Shown here piece by piece: positions 21,885-34,787 of a DNA stretch of 64,000 nucleotides. The stretch spans positions 2,852,001 to 2,916,000 of the forward strand of contig PYIU01000007.1 of assembly GCA_003415625.1 (NCBI GenBank), read 5' to 3'. The first letter of the stretch is position 1, and the number at the start of each line of letters is the position of its first letter. Source of the stretch: Aquanectria penicillioides (Eukaryota > Ascomycota > Sordariomycetes > Hypocreales > Nectriaceae). The notes under the pieces were generated by a model. That model did not search any database. It was not told where the DNA came from and saw only the letters and a list, made by a program, of their open reading frames with translations. The translations under genes and the position numbers were made by a program.

Positions 21885-22010
21885 GGTGCAATCCATCCGT
21901 CCCCCTGCCCTCTCTCTGGTGAACCTCGAAATACGAGCTTCAACACCTGACAAAGACGCTATGAAGGAAAATGCAAAGCCAAAGTCCGATGCAGCCGCAC
22001 GACAACCCAT

Positions 22011-22040
22011 GCCGTGCCGTGCCATGCCATGCCATGCCAT
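22011..22040 (+). repeat. Pentanucleotide repeat GCC(A/G)T, six units
   Basis: GCCGT twice, then GCCAT four times. A short CCATGG-rich and GGC-rich stretch follows further on. Confidence 0.85.
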
Positions 22041-24544
22041 GCCCCATTGAGTCGGTCAGTCCAAGCTCCCACTGGGCCGCCGTCTCTTCTTCAACCTCTC
22101 TCACGCGCGCCGCAAGGTAGCCCGTACTCCGTAGACCTCGCTTCATCCGTGACCCATGGCGCCGTGGCCGTGGCCCCACGGCCCATGGCGCATCTGCGTC
22201 TGGTGGGCTCTGGTGAGCAGACTACGGACTAGGGGGGGCCTCGACTCGCCATGGCCACACTGGGACTGGGGGGTTAGCCAGCAGCGGGCGGGCCACCCCT
22301 GCGCGAGAGATGAACATGCGGCGCCACGGCCATTCAGGGCGCTGCGTGCGCTGAGCAACCAGCCCTTCCGCGCGCCCCCCCAGATAACCCCAAGTGGGAG
22401 AAGCATGCAACCCCCCGGGAACGAAAGGTGGTGGTGGTGGTGGTGGCGGCGGCGACGACGGCGGCGGGCGGGTCCCTTCAACCCCTGGCCTGGAGGCAGT
22501 CGTCCCCTGGGGGCGCGCTACGGATACCTACAGTAAGTACATACCTAGGTACTGGTAGTCCGCCATCCCTGGTCGTGCGTTGAGTTGCGGTGCGTGCGAG
22601 CCAAGATGCTGGTACTGGTGGTGGTCGAATGCAGATGCAGACTTGGGTGCATGTTTGCTCTGTTTGGCCATGGCCCGTGGATGTGATTGATTGATTGTCT
22701 GTTCGCCTCTGGCATGCTGCATTGGCCGCCAAACGGGGTGTCCCTCTCAAGCCATCATGGAGCCCGTGGGGTGGCCATTCCCTTGCCTCTTGGTCTCTTG
22801 GCCTCCCCGGTCTGCCGGGCGTTGTTGCTGACTCTTGTTTTCTTACTTGTTCTTCTATTGCTCGCTGGTGCATTGTGTGTTGGCGTGTCGTCGCGTCCTG
22901 TCTCGAAAGATGGCCTTTTTTTTTTTTTTTTTTTTTTTGCTCTCACTCATCATCCTCTCCCTGCGTTGGCCGCCGCCGCCTCCGCCGCCACCGCCATGGG
23001 GAGGGAAAAAACTAACAATGTTTCCCCCCATTCTCAAAGTACGCACTCATCATCGTGATTCCTCCGTTGTTTTTCTTTCTTTTTTTTCTTTTTCTTTTTG
23101 ATCCCTCTGCGTTGTACTCCTGGGTACAAAACTATTCAGTAATTCAACCATTACGGGCGGCCGTTGAAACCGACTTTGACGCCGCGCGGGCTCAGTGGTT
23201 AGATAGCCCCAAGCACCATCCCTCGGCCCTAAGGTCAAAGCAGCTAAGCTAAGGCTTGGAAGCTTGATTAGGCTCGTCGACCGGGGTGGTGGCGCCTGGT
23301 TGGGTGGTTGGCTCGGGGAGATAGAGTGAGGGCGACATACTTACTACCTACAGTAGGTATGTAGTATGTACTCCGTCCTGTACGTACGATTTGCAGATGC
23401 CGTATACGGTATCCGCACATTTACCATTACAGCAACCCGGACCTTTGGATGGCTGGCTGGCTCGCCTCCCCGCTCATCTGGGTGTCTGGTGTGTCTGACT
23501 GCAGTGTGCACTTCCCGTATTGGTACCAGTTCGGTTCGTTGTACTGTTGTACTTTGTACTACTGATCGAGCCTCGTCTCGTCTCCTCGACTTCTCCTCTC
23601 CTGTGTCTTGAAACTTGAACCTCTCCTCTCCACCTCCACCTCCTCTTCCTACTACGGTGCTCCCTTTCTTCCTCCTCCTCCTCTTCCTTTTTCCTTCAGC
23701 CCCTGCGCATCCTCTCTCAGCTTCTTGTCTCGTTTATAGCCATCCGTTCCCGCACCACGGCTGCATCCCGTCTCCTTGTTGGTCTTGCTTTACTTTTTCC
23801 CTTGCCTCTCGCCCCTCCGCATCATATCCACATCCACGCTGCGCGCCTGTGTGGCCCTCGCTCTGCCCCGACCCCGACCCCGACCATCCCGGTTCATCGG
23901 CCCTCTCCTCTTCTCTCTCGATCCCTGACCGTGGCGCCCTGTCCAGGTCTGGTCTGGTCCTGGCCTACCTATTCCTCTTCCTCTTCCTATTCCACAAAGC
24001 CAGGTGCAGCTGCATGTGCATTCTTAAAACAGGAATCCCAGCTTGCCCGCAGCCTGTTCCGCGACCCTCTGCACCAGCCGGCCATAACCACCCACCGTCC
24101 ACTTACGCCTCGCTTCTTTGCTTTGCTCTGCTTTGCTGTGCTGTCCATTGCTTGCTTGCATTATTGCGTCCTCGGCATTTACTCGTGTCGTGTCGTGCTC
24201 GTGTCGACTCGTTGTTCTAGAGCGATGCCGGCCTCATAATTTCTAATTCATTAATACATCCCCAGCCGCTTGCCTCGCCTCCTCCTCCCTCCTTGCTTAG
24301 GATCTTCGGCGAGCCATCCGTTCACTGGGCCCCCAGTTTAAGACAATCCGTGACGGAGTGGCTTTTTCAACTTGCGTCGCCTTCTGGGATCTCAATTTTT
24401 TTTTTGTCTATCCCTCTTCTCACCTTGTTTGCTTCTTCCAGCATCATCTCTGGATATAAACAGTGGCATCTGGACGTCCATTCGAGAGAGGTCCCCCGTC
24501 GCTCGAGGACTCCATAAACCTCCCCGCCTTCTCGCCACTGCAAT

Positions 24545-26227
24545 ATGCGTCCATCCGTTCTGCTGGCACAACTGGCATTATGGGCCTCATCATCACACGC
24601 TTTTTATCCATATGATCCCGAGTGGCGTCAGGAAGCAGAGGCGGAAAAGCGGTCGTCTGATGAAAAGAGAACCGTTGGTGAAGATGGCGTCCGATTCAAC
24701 ATTGTGCAGAGAACTGTCAAGGTTCGTGGCTCTGCACGCTTCTCCACACCGTTGTGCATGCATTAACCCGAATTGATCTTCTAGGCGGCTCGGCCAGTAT
24801 CTGAGAGAGCAGCCGAGGAAGCTGTTCGATTAGCTACGAAATACGTCAGGCACTTCCCCAAAGCTTCAGTCGACGGCGCGGTGGTGAGGCGGGACAACAA
24901 ATTCAGCATCCAAAAGGCCGACGAACCCACCTCCAAGTACAGTGCCGGAATCGACCAGGATGGAACCGACTACTCATATTTCGCAGAGGTTGGAATTGGG
25001 TCGAAGCAGAAGAAGATGTACATGCTCATCGACACGGGCGCTGGCTCAAGTTGGGTCATGGGCTCCGGCTGCAAAAGCGACGCCTGCAAGACGCACAACA
25101 CGTTCGGATCCGCCGATTCAACCACGCTCCAGACGTCCAGCACCACCTTTACCATTGCCTATGGATCCGGTAAGGTCAGCGGCACTCTGGCCAACGACAC
25201 GTTTAACCTGGCAGATTTGAGCTTCAAGTACCAGTTTGGCCTGGCCACTACCACCTCGGATCAGTTCAGCTCCTTTGCCTTTGACGGTATCCTCGGCTTT
25301 TCCCTCAACACCGGCGCCAACCAGAACTTCCTCGACGCCGTGGCCTCGTCCAAGTCGATTGACAAGAACATTTTCTGCGTTGCCCTCAACCGTGCCTCGG
25401 ACGGGACCAACAAGGGCGAAATCACCTTTGGCTCCGTCAACACCGACAAGTACACGGGTGACATCTCTTACACCTCGCTCCAGAGCGGCGACGACTGGGC
25501 TATCAAGCTGGACGACTTTGCCTACGACGGGAACAAGGCCAATGCCGGCGGCGTTTCGAGCTACATCGACACCGGCACTTCCTTCATCTTTGGCCCTGGC
25601 GACTCTGTCAAGGCTCTCCACAAGCTTATCCCTGGCGCCCAGTCCACCGACAATGCCACCTGGACCGTCCCGTGCGACAGCAACAAGACTCTGACCGTCA
25701 GCTTTTCCGGAGTTGCCTACCAGATTTCCCCCAAGGATTGGATCTCGCCCAAGAGCAAGGCAGGAACCTGCACGAGCAACATTTACGGCCACGAGGTCGT
25801 CAAGGGAGCCTGGCTCCTCGGAGACACCTTTCTCAAGAACGTATATGCCGTCTTTGACAAGGATCAGCGACGCATTGGTATGCTTCCCAGCTGAGAACTC
25901 GTTGAGTGTGTTTCCATGCTAACATGACTAGGCTTCGCTATCAACGCAGTCACAAATACTTCAAGTATCAGCATTCAATCAACAGCAAAGACATCATCAT
26001 CACCAAGCGCCGCAACTACTCAAAGCGCTCACGCAAGCGCACTCCCCGACACCACAGGCACCGCAACCCTTGGTCTCGGCAAAGAATCAATCCCCACCAC
26101 AACTGCAACTGCCCAGGCGAGCAAGTCGTCAGCGACCACAGACTCCTCGGCACCCGCGCGGCCTCTGACGCGGGCCTACTATGCGTTTGTTTTCTGTACA
26201 ATTGCCGTTTTCGCCCTCTTGGTCTAA
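24545..26227 (+). CDS. GPI-type aspartic protease (yapsin/pepsin A1 family)
   Basis: Exons are 24545-24721, 24785-25877 and 25932-26227, giving 521 residues; introns are 63 and 54 nt, the second with branch CTAAC. Order: signal peptide (MRPSVLLAQLALWASSSHA), a charged propeptide with KR sites, then the pepsin fold. The two catalytic motifs are LIDTGAGSSW (Asp at about 143) and YIDTGTSFIFG (about 323), with a flap Tyr in TIAYGSGKVSG. After intron 2 the fold closes with GFAINAV. A Ser/Thr/Ala-rich stalk follows, and a C-terminal hydrophobic end (YYAFVFCTIAVFALLV) is typical of a GPI-anchor signal. Role by family: surface proteolysis at plasma membrane and cell wall. If intron 2 is retained, translation stops at 25894 after IGMLPS, losing stalk and anchor. 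The start is the first ATG of the frame. Confidence 0.92.
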
Positions 26228-26509
26228 GGAACCAAATTGGTCGACAGTACACTCTTTTTAATACCCCATTTGCGCATTCGGTTTTTTTTTTAATCAGCAC
26301 GGCCATTATACACCACCAACGGAACCCATTACTAGAGCGATGCACGACGGCGTTCGTGCTTGGAAGCATTGAAGAACACCACGGAGACATCATAGACTCG
26401 AATCTCCGAAGCGGAGTGGAATGATGGGACTGGTGGTGTGACGCGAAGGAATTGAACCAGCATTGTTTTATTTTGAATGATACCCAGCACAGGGGTTTGC
26501 GGAGGACAA

Positions 26510-26548
<39 letters not shown>

Positions 26549-27892
26549 TTAAGCATGAGATGCTAGACAGATAGGACCGCACGAAATCCGAGCCACTTGG
26601 AAAGCAGCATGGCATCCGGAACTGAGACGGTCGTAGAAGGTCACGTTTATAGAAATTTGAAAGAAAGAAACAAGCTATTTTGCTGGCCATTCGAAGGATC
26701 CCGCCCGTCTTCAATTTTGATTGTTGTGCTGTAGACTGGGATTTGAACTTGCTGGGTTCCCACGCGAACCAGTCTCGGAACAAAGCGAGTCCCGGGACAG
26801 CGGTGTGCGTACAGAGGCTACGGCAAAATGTGTGCAACAGCTGCCGAAAGCAGAAGAGGCACATATGTAATGTCGCCTCTGAGGCCCCTATTTCCCCTGC
26901 TCGCGTGATGGCCCAATCAATCGCGATAGAAACCCGCGGGATTTCAGAGGAGAGACGGCGACGGAGGGACGGGCAGCAGCGGAAGTCCGGACGGCTCAAG
27001 CTGACGATGCAGGAAGCAACAACTTATTCAAGCCCGTATCCGGGATGGAGAATTGAACAAAAAAAAAGGGGGTGTGTGTATGTGTGTGTGTGTGTGTGGC
27101 CGGCGCCAGTGTATTTGAGCACATGATTGATGAATATGCGGGTTGCATACAGAGCACATGCGTCTCTCCATATGTTGCATGGCTTCCCTCGAGGAAGTAC
27201 TCGTATAGCTCCGTAATGTGACGCCTGACGGGCGAAAGAATCTATTTGCCTAGGCCCAGCCATCTATTGAAAGCTAGCCACACAACGGGCCCTCGCCGCC
27301 GCCCCGTTTGAATAGTTTCTACGAATACGGCCGACAATGCGAGGACAGGACCTCGCATTCACCTATCTGCCCTCCTGCGTGCGCTGTACCTATGTCTGTA
27401 CGCACTGGTGTCTTCCGCGTTTAGCAGCATCAGGAATAATAGCGCGGCCAGAGAGCCCACAGGGCCACAGCACTCAACACCCAGTAACTGGCCGCTGAGC
27501 GCACTGACTTGACGGGCCCTCCAGTGGGTAACTCTAACTGAGGCCAGGGGTGCCCCTGGGCCCCGACCCACCAATCCCAGCGCCTCCCATCCCACGACCC
27601 TCGTCACCGGCGCGCACTTGCTGTGCTTGGCACTGCCTTATCCGGGGGGGAACAAGACAACGTAACGCAAAACGCAACGCTGCACTACGTACGTGCATGC
27701 AACGCCATCTATCAGCAGCACTCGCCGCCTCACCTCTCGCACAATTCCTTCTTTCTTCTCTTCTTCAATCTACGCCTTCTCGTCGCTCGCTTTCGCACCA
27801 ATTTTTGGATCTCCAACGCTGTCTCCTCCCTTTCTCACCGGCAAGAGGAAGATGTGCACGCGGGTCCCGACTTTTGCTGCTCCCCTCCGACA
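26228..27892. other. Spacer with CA and TG microsatellites
   Basis: An AC/CA repeat spans about 26512-26548, and a TG repeat with one A interruption spans about 27071-27098. An A8 run precedes the latter. I see no gene. The long minus frame at 26016-26999 crosses the CA repeat and is a low-complexity shadow. Confidence 0.5.
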
Positions 27893-29899
27893 ATGACGCA
27901 AGCCAGGAACAATGACAATGGCGCCCCGAACCACCACGGCGAGGATCGCGGCCTCCTGAGCTCCCGCCACGACGACGACGACGACGGCTTCTTCGGCATC
28001 GGCGACGACGCAGACGACGACCTGGGCCTCGGGTCCTCCGCCGACAAGAACGACCCGCCTCCCGCCTACGACGACGCGCTGCCGTCGAGGACCCCGAGGA
28101 CCCCGAACCGAGTGCGCTTCGACCTGACGCCCGAGATCGTCGGCGTCAGCAACGCCGCCGATGGCCTCCACGACCACCGCCGCTCCATGTCCGACGGCTT
28201 CATGGACCTGGAGGAGCCGCCCAGCCCCAGCCGAGCCCACCGCACGCCGCTCCTGACCGACATCGAGGCCCCCAGCGTCACCCTGGCCAACTCGCTGGGC
28301 GACATCGAGGAGCGTGCCGAGAACGAGCTGCGCCGCCCCAAGTCGGGCCTCAAGGCCGCCTTCATGAACATGGCAAACTCCATCATCGGCGCCGGCATCA
28401 TCGGCCAGCCCTACGCCATCCGCCAGGCGGGTCTGCTGGCGGGCGTGGCCCTGCTGGTCGGCCTCACCATCGTCGTCGACTGGACCATCTGCCTGATCGT
28501 CATCAACAGCAAGCTGAGCGGCACCAGCCACTTCCAGGGCACCGTGGAGCACTGCTTCGGCCGGACGGGCCTGATCGCCATCAGCCTGGCGCAGTGGGTG
28601 TTTGCGTTTGGCGGCATGGTTGCGTACGGCGTCATCGTGGGCGACACCATCCCGCACGTCCTGACGGCCGTGTGGCCGGAGCTGCCCGGCGTGCCGGTGG
28701 TGGGGCTCCTGGCGAACCGGCAGGTTGCCATTTTCGTCTTCATCATGGGCATTGGGTATCCATTGACGCTGTACCGAGATATTGCAAAGGTGAGGATTCG
28801 AACAATCGCGCAGAGGACTTGGAGGACAGGGAGTTCACGGCAAGCTCGGCTTCGTGGATTGACGCATCTTCAACCCCCTTGGTTTCTTGAGATGTAAAAG
28901 AAATGGGCTAATAATTGGCATTGACTTGATATAGCTTGCGAAGGCGAGCACTTTTGCCCTGATCGGCATGATGGTCATTGTCGTGGCCGTGTTGCTCCAG
29001 GGCATCCTGACACCCTCCGCGGAACGAGGGTCGTTTTCTCCCGAGCTTCTAACCATCAACGGAGGATTTTTCCAGGCGATTGGAGTTATTTCATTTGGTA
29101 TGGAGTGATGCCAAGACATTTAAACAATCTAGGACACGGGGGAACTAACACGAAGTAGCTTTCGTCTGCCACCACAATTCGCTGCTCATCTACGGATCGT
29201 TGAGGACGCCAACGATTGACAACTTTCGACGAGTCACGCACTACTCGACCGGAGTGTCCATGTTGGCGTGTCTGATACTGGCGCTGGGCGGCTTCCTCAC
29301 ATTTGGCGACAAGACGCTGGGCAACGTGCTCAACAACTTCCCCGCCGACAACACAATGGTCAACATTGCGCGACTGTGCTTCGGGCTCAACATGCTGACG
29401 ACGCTGCCCCTCGAGGCGTTTGTGTGCCGAGAGGTGATGCTGACGTACTTTTTCCCGGACGAGCCGTTCAACATGAACAGGCACCTGCTCTTCAGCACCA
29501 GCTTGGTGGTGGCAGCCATGGTGCTGAGCCTGGTGACGTGCGATCTCGGCGCCGTCTTCGAGCTCGTGGGTGCTACCAGCGCAGTAGCCATGGCGTACAT
29601 CCTGCCGCCGCTGTGCTACATCAAGTTGACGACGCGCAGCTGGCGCACGTACGTGGCGTATGCGGTTGTAGTATTCGGCACAATTGTCATGGTGATAAGT
29701 GTGATCCAAGCGGTGGGCAAGTTGATGAACAGTGAGTTTTGTCCTCTGCGCATCTTTAACCCCGTCCCCCCCCGGGGCTCCGATGTTCGGTCCAAAAAGT
29801 CTCCGCGGGGATGCCTCGGCCGGAGCGAGCTTTTGCTGTTACTGGATGTGGACTGACACTTGGCAAACAGATAAGGATGGTCCGGCGACATGTGCATAA
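27893..29899 (+). CDS. Vacuolar amino-acid transporter, AVT type (AAAP family)
   Basis: Four exons (27893-28789, 28935-29097, 29159-29731, 29871-29899) give 553 residues; introns are 145, 61 and 139 nt, the last two with branch sites CTAAC and CTGAC. The first 150 residues are cytosolic, Asp-rich and Pro/Ser-rich (RHDDDDDGFFGIGDDADDDL). The AAAP core then starts with FMNMANSIIGAGIIGQPYAI, the conserved first helix that holds the substrate site, followed by about ten more membrane helices. SFAFVCHHNSLLIYGSL in the middle is typical of the Avt/SNAT group. Role by family: H+-coupled amino-acid movement across the vacuolar membrane, often export. If intron 3 is not removed, the frame runs to 29856 with an unlikely tail; the spliced end is NNKDGPATCA. 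The start is the first ATG of the frame. Confidence 0.88.
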
Positions 29900-31782
29900 G
29901 AGCCGAAGCTCGGCGGGATATAAACGACAGACGAACCATAAAAGCATTACCATGACAAAGCAAAGTGCGTGTACGATTATATTGGGGAATTTTGTTTTTT
30001 TGCAAGGGATCCTTCCGGTGCAATATCCGGTGTAACTCTGGAGACATTGAGCAGACTGGGAGCAGGTATACGACATGAAGGACTGGAAAAGACGAAGAAT
30101 TAGAAAGCAAGCAGCTTTGCACACACAAACACTCAGTCACGCAGACAAACAAACAAACAAACAAACACAAAAGAGGGTGCAAAATTACCACCACACAAAG
30201 ACATAGGGCGGAGCTTGGCGTGTAAGTAGAAGGGAATCTCTTGGGTTTGGGACTTGTGTATTCTTCTTTTTTTTGCCCCCCCCCTGTTGGACTTGACGTT
30301 GATAATAGCGAGTGTTGTATGAGCATTTACATGTGTACCTGCCAGTGTCCACTTACATCCATCTGCATCTACAACTATCTACCTGTACCTACAGTCTACA
30401 AACCACATGCCGCCGCCAAGCCGTCACCACGCCTCGTATATTGCCCACGGCCTTTTCAAGGCATGGCTTTGCACCTCACCGCCATGGCCAAGATGGCACG
30501 ACACCATTTTTTTTTTCGTTCCCTATTGCCTTCCCTTGTTGCACCCCACCCGCGCCTCTCATCGCCAATCCCAATCCCATGCTTGTCCCAGCGGAGGACC
30601 GGGCCTGGACGACGACGACGGGTGTCGGCCGGGGGCCTGGGGGGAGGGGCCATCCCACCACTTTTTGACATGTTCCGTCCGCCGCCGCCGCTGTCGTCGT
30701 CGGCGGCCTGCCTGTGCTCCGCTGCACGTCAGGCACGGCCCGCATCAAGCACATGTGTAAGGATGTATGTACATGTACTGTAACAGAGAAGAGGAGCACT
30801 TGGCGAGGGGTGAGACACCGCAGACGAGAGAGAGCGAGCGAGCGAGACCAGGGTGTGTGCGTGAGGGAGAGTGGGGGGAACCAGCAGCAACAGTCGTTGA
30901 TGACTCGCCGGGGAGGGGTCACCCCCCCCCCCCCCCCCCCCCTCTCCCTCCACCAGGAAGAAAGCTGGTGATTGTCTAAAAGAGTAGGTTCTAGGCGTCC
31001 CCCTCCCTGCCGCCCTCTCCCTCCCTTGGCTCTCTTCCCACAATCGAGTCGGACAAAGAAGTAAAGAGAAGAAGAAGAAGAAGAAGAAGAAACAAAAAGA
31101 GACACAAGAAACAAAGGACCCAGCAGGGCCCGCGTCAAAACTGCAAATCCCACTTGGCACTTGGGACGCTGCACAAGCCGCCGTAGCGCGGGGTCCTCCT
31201 ATAGGGCATTTGCAGGCCTGCTGGGCAGCAGGGGACCAGGCGACGAATGGCAGCGAGCGGAAATGCGCTACGTAACAAAACCCCGCTCTCCGCGGAGGAT
31301 GGCTGGTGCTGCTGGAAGCTGCTGGTTGACAACAACCCACGGGCTGGGCTCGTGGCGGGTGGACTGGTGATCTCTTGTGGTGGTGGTGGTGGTAGTGGTG
31401 GTGGTCTGGTCATGGCTTGTAGTGGGTTGGAGACATGACGAGCCCCGCTGTTGCTGCCGCCTCCGCCGCCGCCGCAGCCTTCGCTGCAATACCTAGTTAC
31501 TGGAGCTCTCGGGTACCGCAGGAGGTCGAGAAACTGAGGGCCTCAGATGGCATTCGTTACGTTTACCTGACTGACCTTGCCTTGGGCCTGGATCCTTTTA
31601 AGTCGTCTTCTTCCGCTTCCACTTCCCGTTTCCCTCTTTCTTTCTTTCTTCCTTCCTCCCCCCTTCTCTCTTACTTGCAAGGCCAAAATAAAAATTATCT
31701 CGCAACTCATCTCGCCCTTTTTTTCTTCTCAAGCATCATCCGTACTACATCAGTCTCCCTAGACAACTTCATCTCTCTCGCA
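29900..31782. other. Spacer with long homopolymer and purine/pyrimidine tracts
   Basis: Contains ACAAACAAACAAAC at about 30145-30165, a 21-nt C run at 30922-30942, GAA triplets at about 31066-31091 and GGT triplets at about 31377-31406. The pyrimidine-rich part at 31600-31780 leads into the microprotein gene as a likely promoter or leader. No gene seen. Confidence 0.5.
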
Positions 31783-32164
31783 ATGGAGCCCCTCGTCAAC
31801 TACCACGACTCTACCTGCCCCTCCTGCCACGCCGCCATCGAGGGCCAGTCCAAGACCTGCAGCGGCTGTGGTGCTGTAAGTTGAACTTGCCTTTCCCACT
31901 CTCCCATCTCCATCTCTCAAACGCAACAAACTTGTTCTTCTTGCCCGCTTAGGCCTGGACGACCTGGCATGTTCGATTGGACATCGGGGCGTACCAGAGA
32001 CTAAAAAAGACGGGCTTATCGAATCACCTGCTCTTGATTTCTGTTCCCTTCAACCTGATTTTCTACCCCGCCTGCCTGCTTCTTCTTCTTCTGCTGCTGC
32101 AGAAGCTTAAACCCGAAAGAAACTTCTGGACTAACGATCCACGTTGCAGCACTGCCCCGTCTAA
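31783..32164 (+). CDS. 35-residue Cys-rich microprotein, zinc-ribbon-like
   Basis: Exon 1 (31783-31875) ends after codon 31; a 274-nt intron (31876-32149) has donor GTAAGT, branch ACTAAC and acceptor TTGCAG. Exon 2 (32150-32164) adds only HCPV and a stop. Cys pairs CPSC (12, 15) and CSGC (26, 29) are spaced as in small zinc ribbons, with a fifth Cys at 33. If the intron is retained, the product ends two residues later (VS) and keeps both pairs. An inner acceptor at 31952 (CTTAG) would give a longer, less plausible hydrophobic tail. A pyrimidine-rich leader precedes the ATG. I cannot name a family; metal binding is inferred from Cys spacing. It is too short for most gene callers. Confidence 0.6.
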
Positions 32165-34787
32165 GCTAGCCCATTGCCTGTGAAACGGCCCAGCGCCGGC
32201 CAGCGCCGACAACGACGATGCGAGGCGCCCCGGGCACGGCAACACGGACCCCGCGACGGTTCTTTGTAGTAGTAGTAGCAGTTCTTATGGGAGGCTGATC
32301 TGTGCTTTTTTTTTTTTTTTTTTTTTTGCTATCTTCTTCTTCCTTCTTCTTGTGCCGAGCCGGCATCTTTTTTTCTCAGCCATGAAGCCAAGGGGAGGGA
32401 GGGGTTGTGGAGTGAGGAATGGGATGATGTCGACTACAGCCGGGGGGAGGGGGAGGAGTGCTTCTTCTTTCTTTCTGCAAACCACGGTCCCTTTTGACTT
32501 CATCCGGTCACTACCCTCCTTCGTTTTCTCTTTCACGCGCGACTAACCGCTGTCGGCGGGGATATATAGTACGAAAGAATGACAACAAACGTCGATGATG
32601 ACAATGACAATGACAATGAGAATGAGCATGACAATGACCACAGCACAAACGTGACCGTGACATGGCCATGATGATGATGACCATGACGATGAAACCTGTC
32701 CCAGATCATGTCTCCCCCTGGTTCAAACCCACCCCCTTGCTCCCGCCCGAACCGCCCGTTTCTGAACGTGACCGTGTCTGTCACTGCCCCTCACTCCTTA
32801 TCCATCGATAGCGCAACCCGCCGAGAGTGCTATTATTACAGTCTACCTAGGTCACTACAGCACTACTCCTACGTATGACACCGCCATAGCAAAGTAAGAT
32901 AACCAAAAGCCCAAGCCTCAGTTAGCCTCAGCCTTGGGACGGTCTTGCCTTACCTTACCATACATAGCACCTGAATAGAAGAAGCCGTGCATCCACCCCC
33001 CTCATTCATCCTCCCCCCCTCTCTTTCCCCCCCCATTCCTTTCCCCGTTCCCGCCGTGGCCTGGGTCAACCCTACAAGGCGGAAATACCAAACACAGTCA
33101 GCCTCGGCCGCGGTCCCGATCCATTCATGCAACGCCAGGGCCACCAGCGCGTGTGCTGCGTGGTGCTCGTGCCGTGTGTGTGTGTGTGTGTGTGTGAACC
33201 AACGGAACCCCTCCATCAACATCAAAGAGGGTGGCGAGAAACGCTGCCGAAAGTAGAAAGAGAACGAGAGCGTGTCAGAAGAGCCCAGCGACATGAGAGG
33301 AGCCAGCAGATGCTCCGGTGGAGGGCGGGTGGGGGAAAAGGCACCGGATTACATCACTCCGGCCGAGGCCGTTCCGTCAGCTACCTACATACAAAACACA
33401 AACAACACTAACCCGCCTGAACCGAACGGCACAGCGCCCACGCCCGCCCCGATAACGATAGCCGCCCATGTGCACATGTACTCTTTGTTAAGGTATGTAA
33501 GGAAGTATGTAATACGCCCACCCTGCAACTAAACTCCGAGTGGCACGAGTGGCACATGACCGAACCCCCCCCCCCAGGTTCCCGGATGCCTACGGGGTTG
33601 GTTCGCCTCCTACCACGGCAGACCGTGAATGAGCGAACGAGGGAGGGGGACATGGAAGAGGATGATGGATAGATGGGTGGGTAGATAATGATGCCTAGAG
33701 TGAGGATAAACCTAGGGAAAGAGAGAAGAGATGCGTAAAGAGATGAAACACTTCGCATAGTAGTAAACTAAGACTGAGCGAGAGTCGTGATGGGATAGAT
33801 AATCAACCAATGGGCACATACCGCCTTTGAGACCTCGCAGATACAACACTATGCACACCCAGCACGTCACATGAATCAGAGACATGTTCTGAACCATGTG
33901 TCGGCATCAAAGACAACGTCAGGCAGCCGACTACACATGACTCTCTAGAATAGTCGTCACTGAGTTACACTGACTGGCACGGCACACATTCACTTCACAA
34001 GAAGCCAAACAATCGGAATTAAGTCGACAGAAAACAACAGAGATTAAACAGGCAGGCCCTACGCAATAGATGTCCCATCTCCATGGTCTAAGTAACGGTT
34101 TCGAGGCTTCGAGAGAAAATGAAAAGATTTATGGCCTGGCCCGACTCGGTTCCCCTCGCCGGACCCCGTTTCCACACACACACACACATACACACACTCA
34201 ATCCCGCGCGCAACCAGTCCACAGAAGCCTCCTCTCCATGGCTCTCCTCGACCCTTTGCCCATGGGGTATCAAGAGCCCAGACAAGAGACAAGACAGAGG
34301 GAACCCCATCCTCATCCTCCTCCTCGGCTGCTCCAACACAAAAAACACATCTGGCCCACCTTCCCCCCATACGCAAATACGCAGAGATACATAAAACAAG
34401 GTCCCACTCGCCTGCCACTGGTAATAAGAAAAAATGACGAGATTCAAAGGCAGCATGCCACCTCCCCCCCGCACAGCATCCTTGTCAGATCCCTTGTCAG
34501 GGACCCCGAGGACGTGGCGGTCCTCGTCGAGAGAGAAACCATCAGCCAGACTGGGGGGTTGGGGCATGAGCTGATGACCTAGACATGAGCGAGACGATAT
34601 CAAACTCCAGATTCCGAGAAAACCGATGCACATCGACAGCCGTCGCCATCCTGGCTGCCGCAAAACCGTATCATACGAACAGCCGGGGCCAGGATGAGGA
34701 TGAACTGGGACGACGATAGATTACCACGCGGGGTCAAGCCGAAACAGGTTCGTGTGCGTTCCGCTCACGGGCAAATGATTGCCCCAT
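32165..34787. other. Spacer between the microprotein gene and RHO1
   Basis: Non-coding as far as I can see. It holds a T run at about 32306-32327, GACAAT-type repeats at about 32600-32635, a TG repeat at about 33175-33197 and an AC repeat at about 34175-34196. The right end is the 3' flank of RHO1. Confidence 0.5.

Larger units (their letters stand above)
18957..24544. other. 5.6-kb spacer rich in simple repeats
   Basis: No convincing gene in either strand. It contains several microsatellites (listed separately) and a G/GGT-rich stretch at about 22428-22470. A 23-nt T run lies at 22916-22938. From about 23560 to 24540 the plus strand is strongly pyrimidine-rich and leads into the aspartic-protease start; this looks like a long promoter or 5' leader. 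Frames here are short or low-complexity. Confidence 0.45.

Noticed and set aside
26016..26999. 327-codon minus frame across a CA microsatellite
   Set aside because: It crosses exon 3 of the protease in antisense and a dinucleotide repeat (VCVCVC text); not a gene.
27770..28657. 295-codon frame antisense to the AVT transporter
   Set aside because: Composition (Val/Gly/Asp-rich) is the mirror of the sense codons, with no domain.
28790..28810. tRNA-like B-box sequence (GGATTCGAACAATC)
   Set aside because: It lies in a spliced intron of the transporter gene, and no A box, acceptor stem or cloverleaf can be drawn around it.
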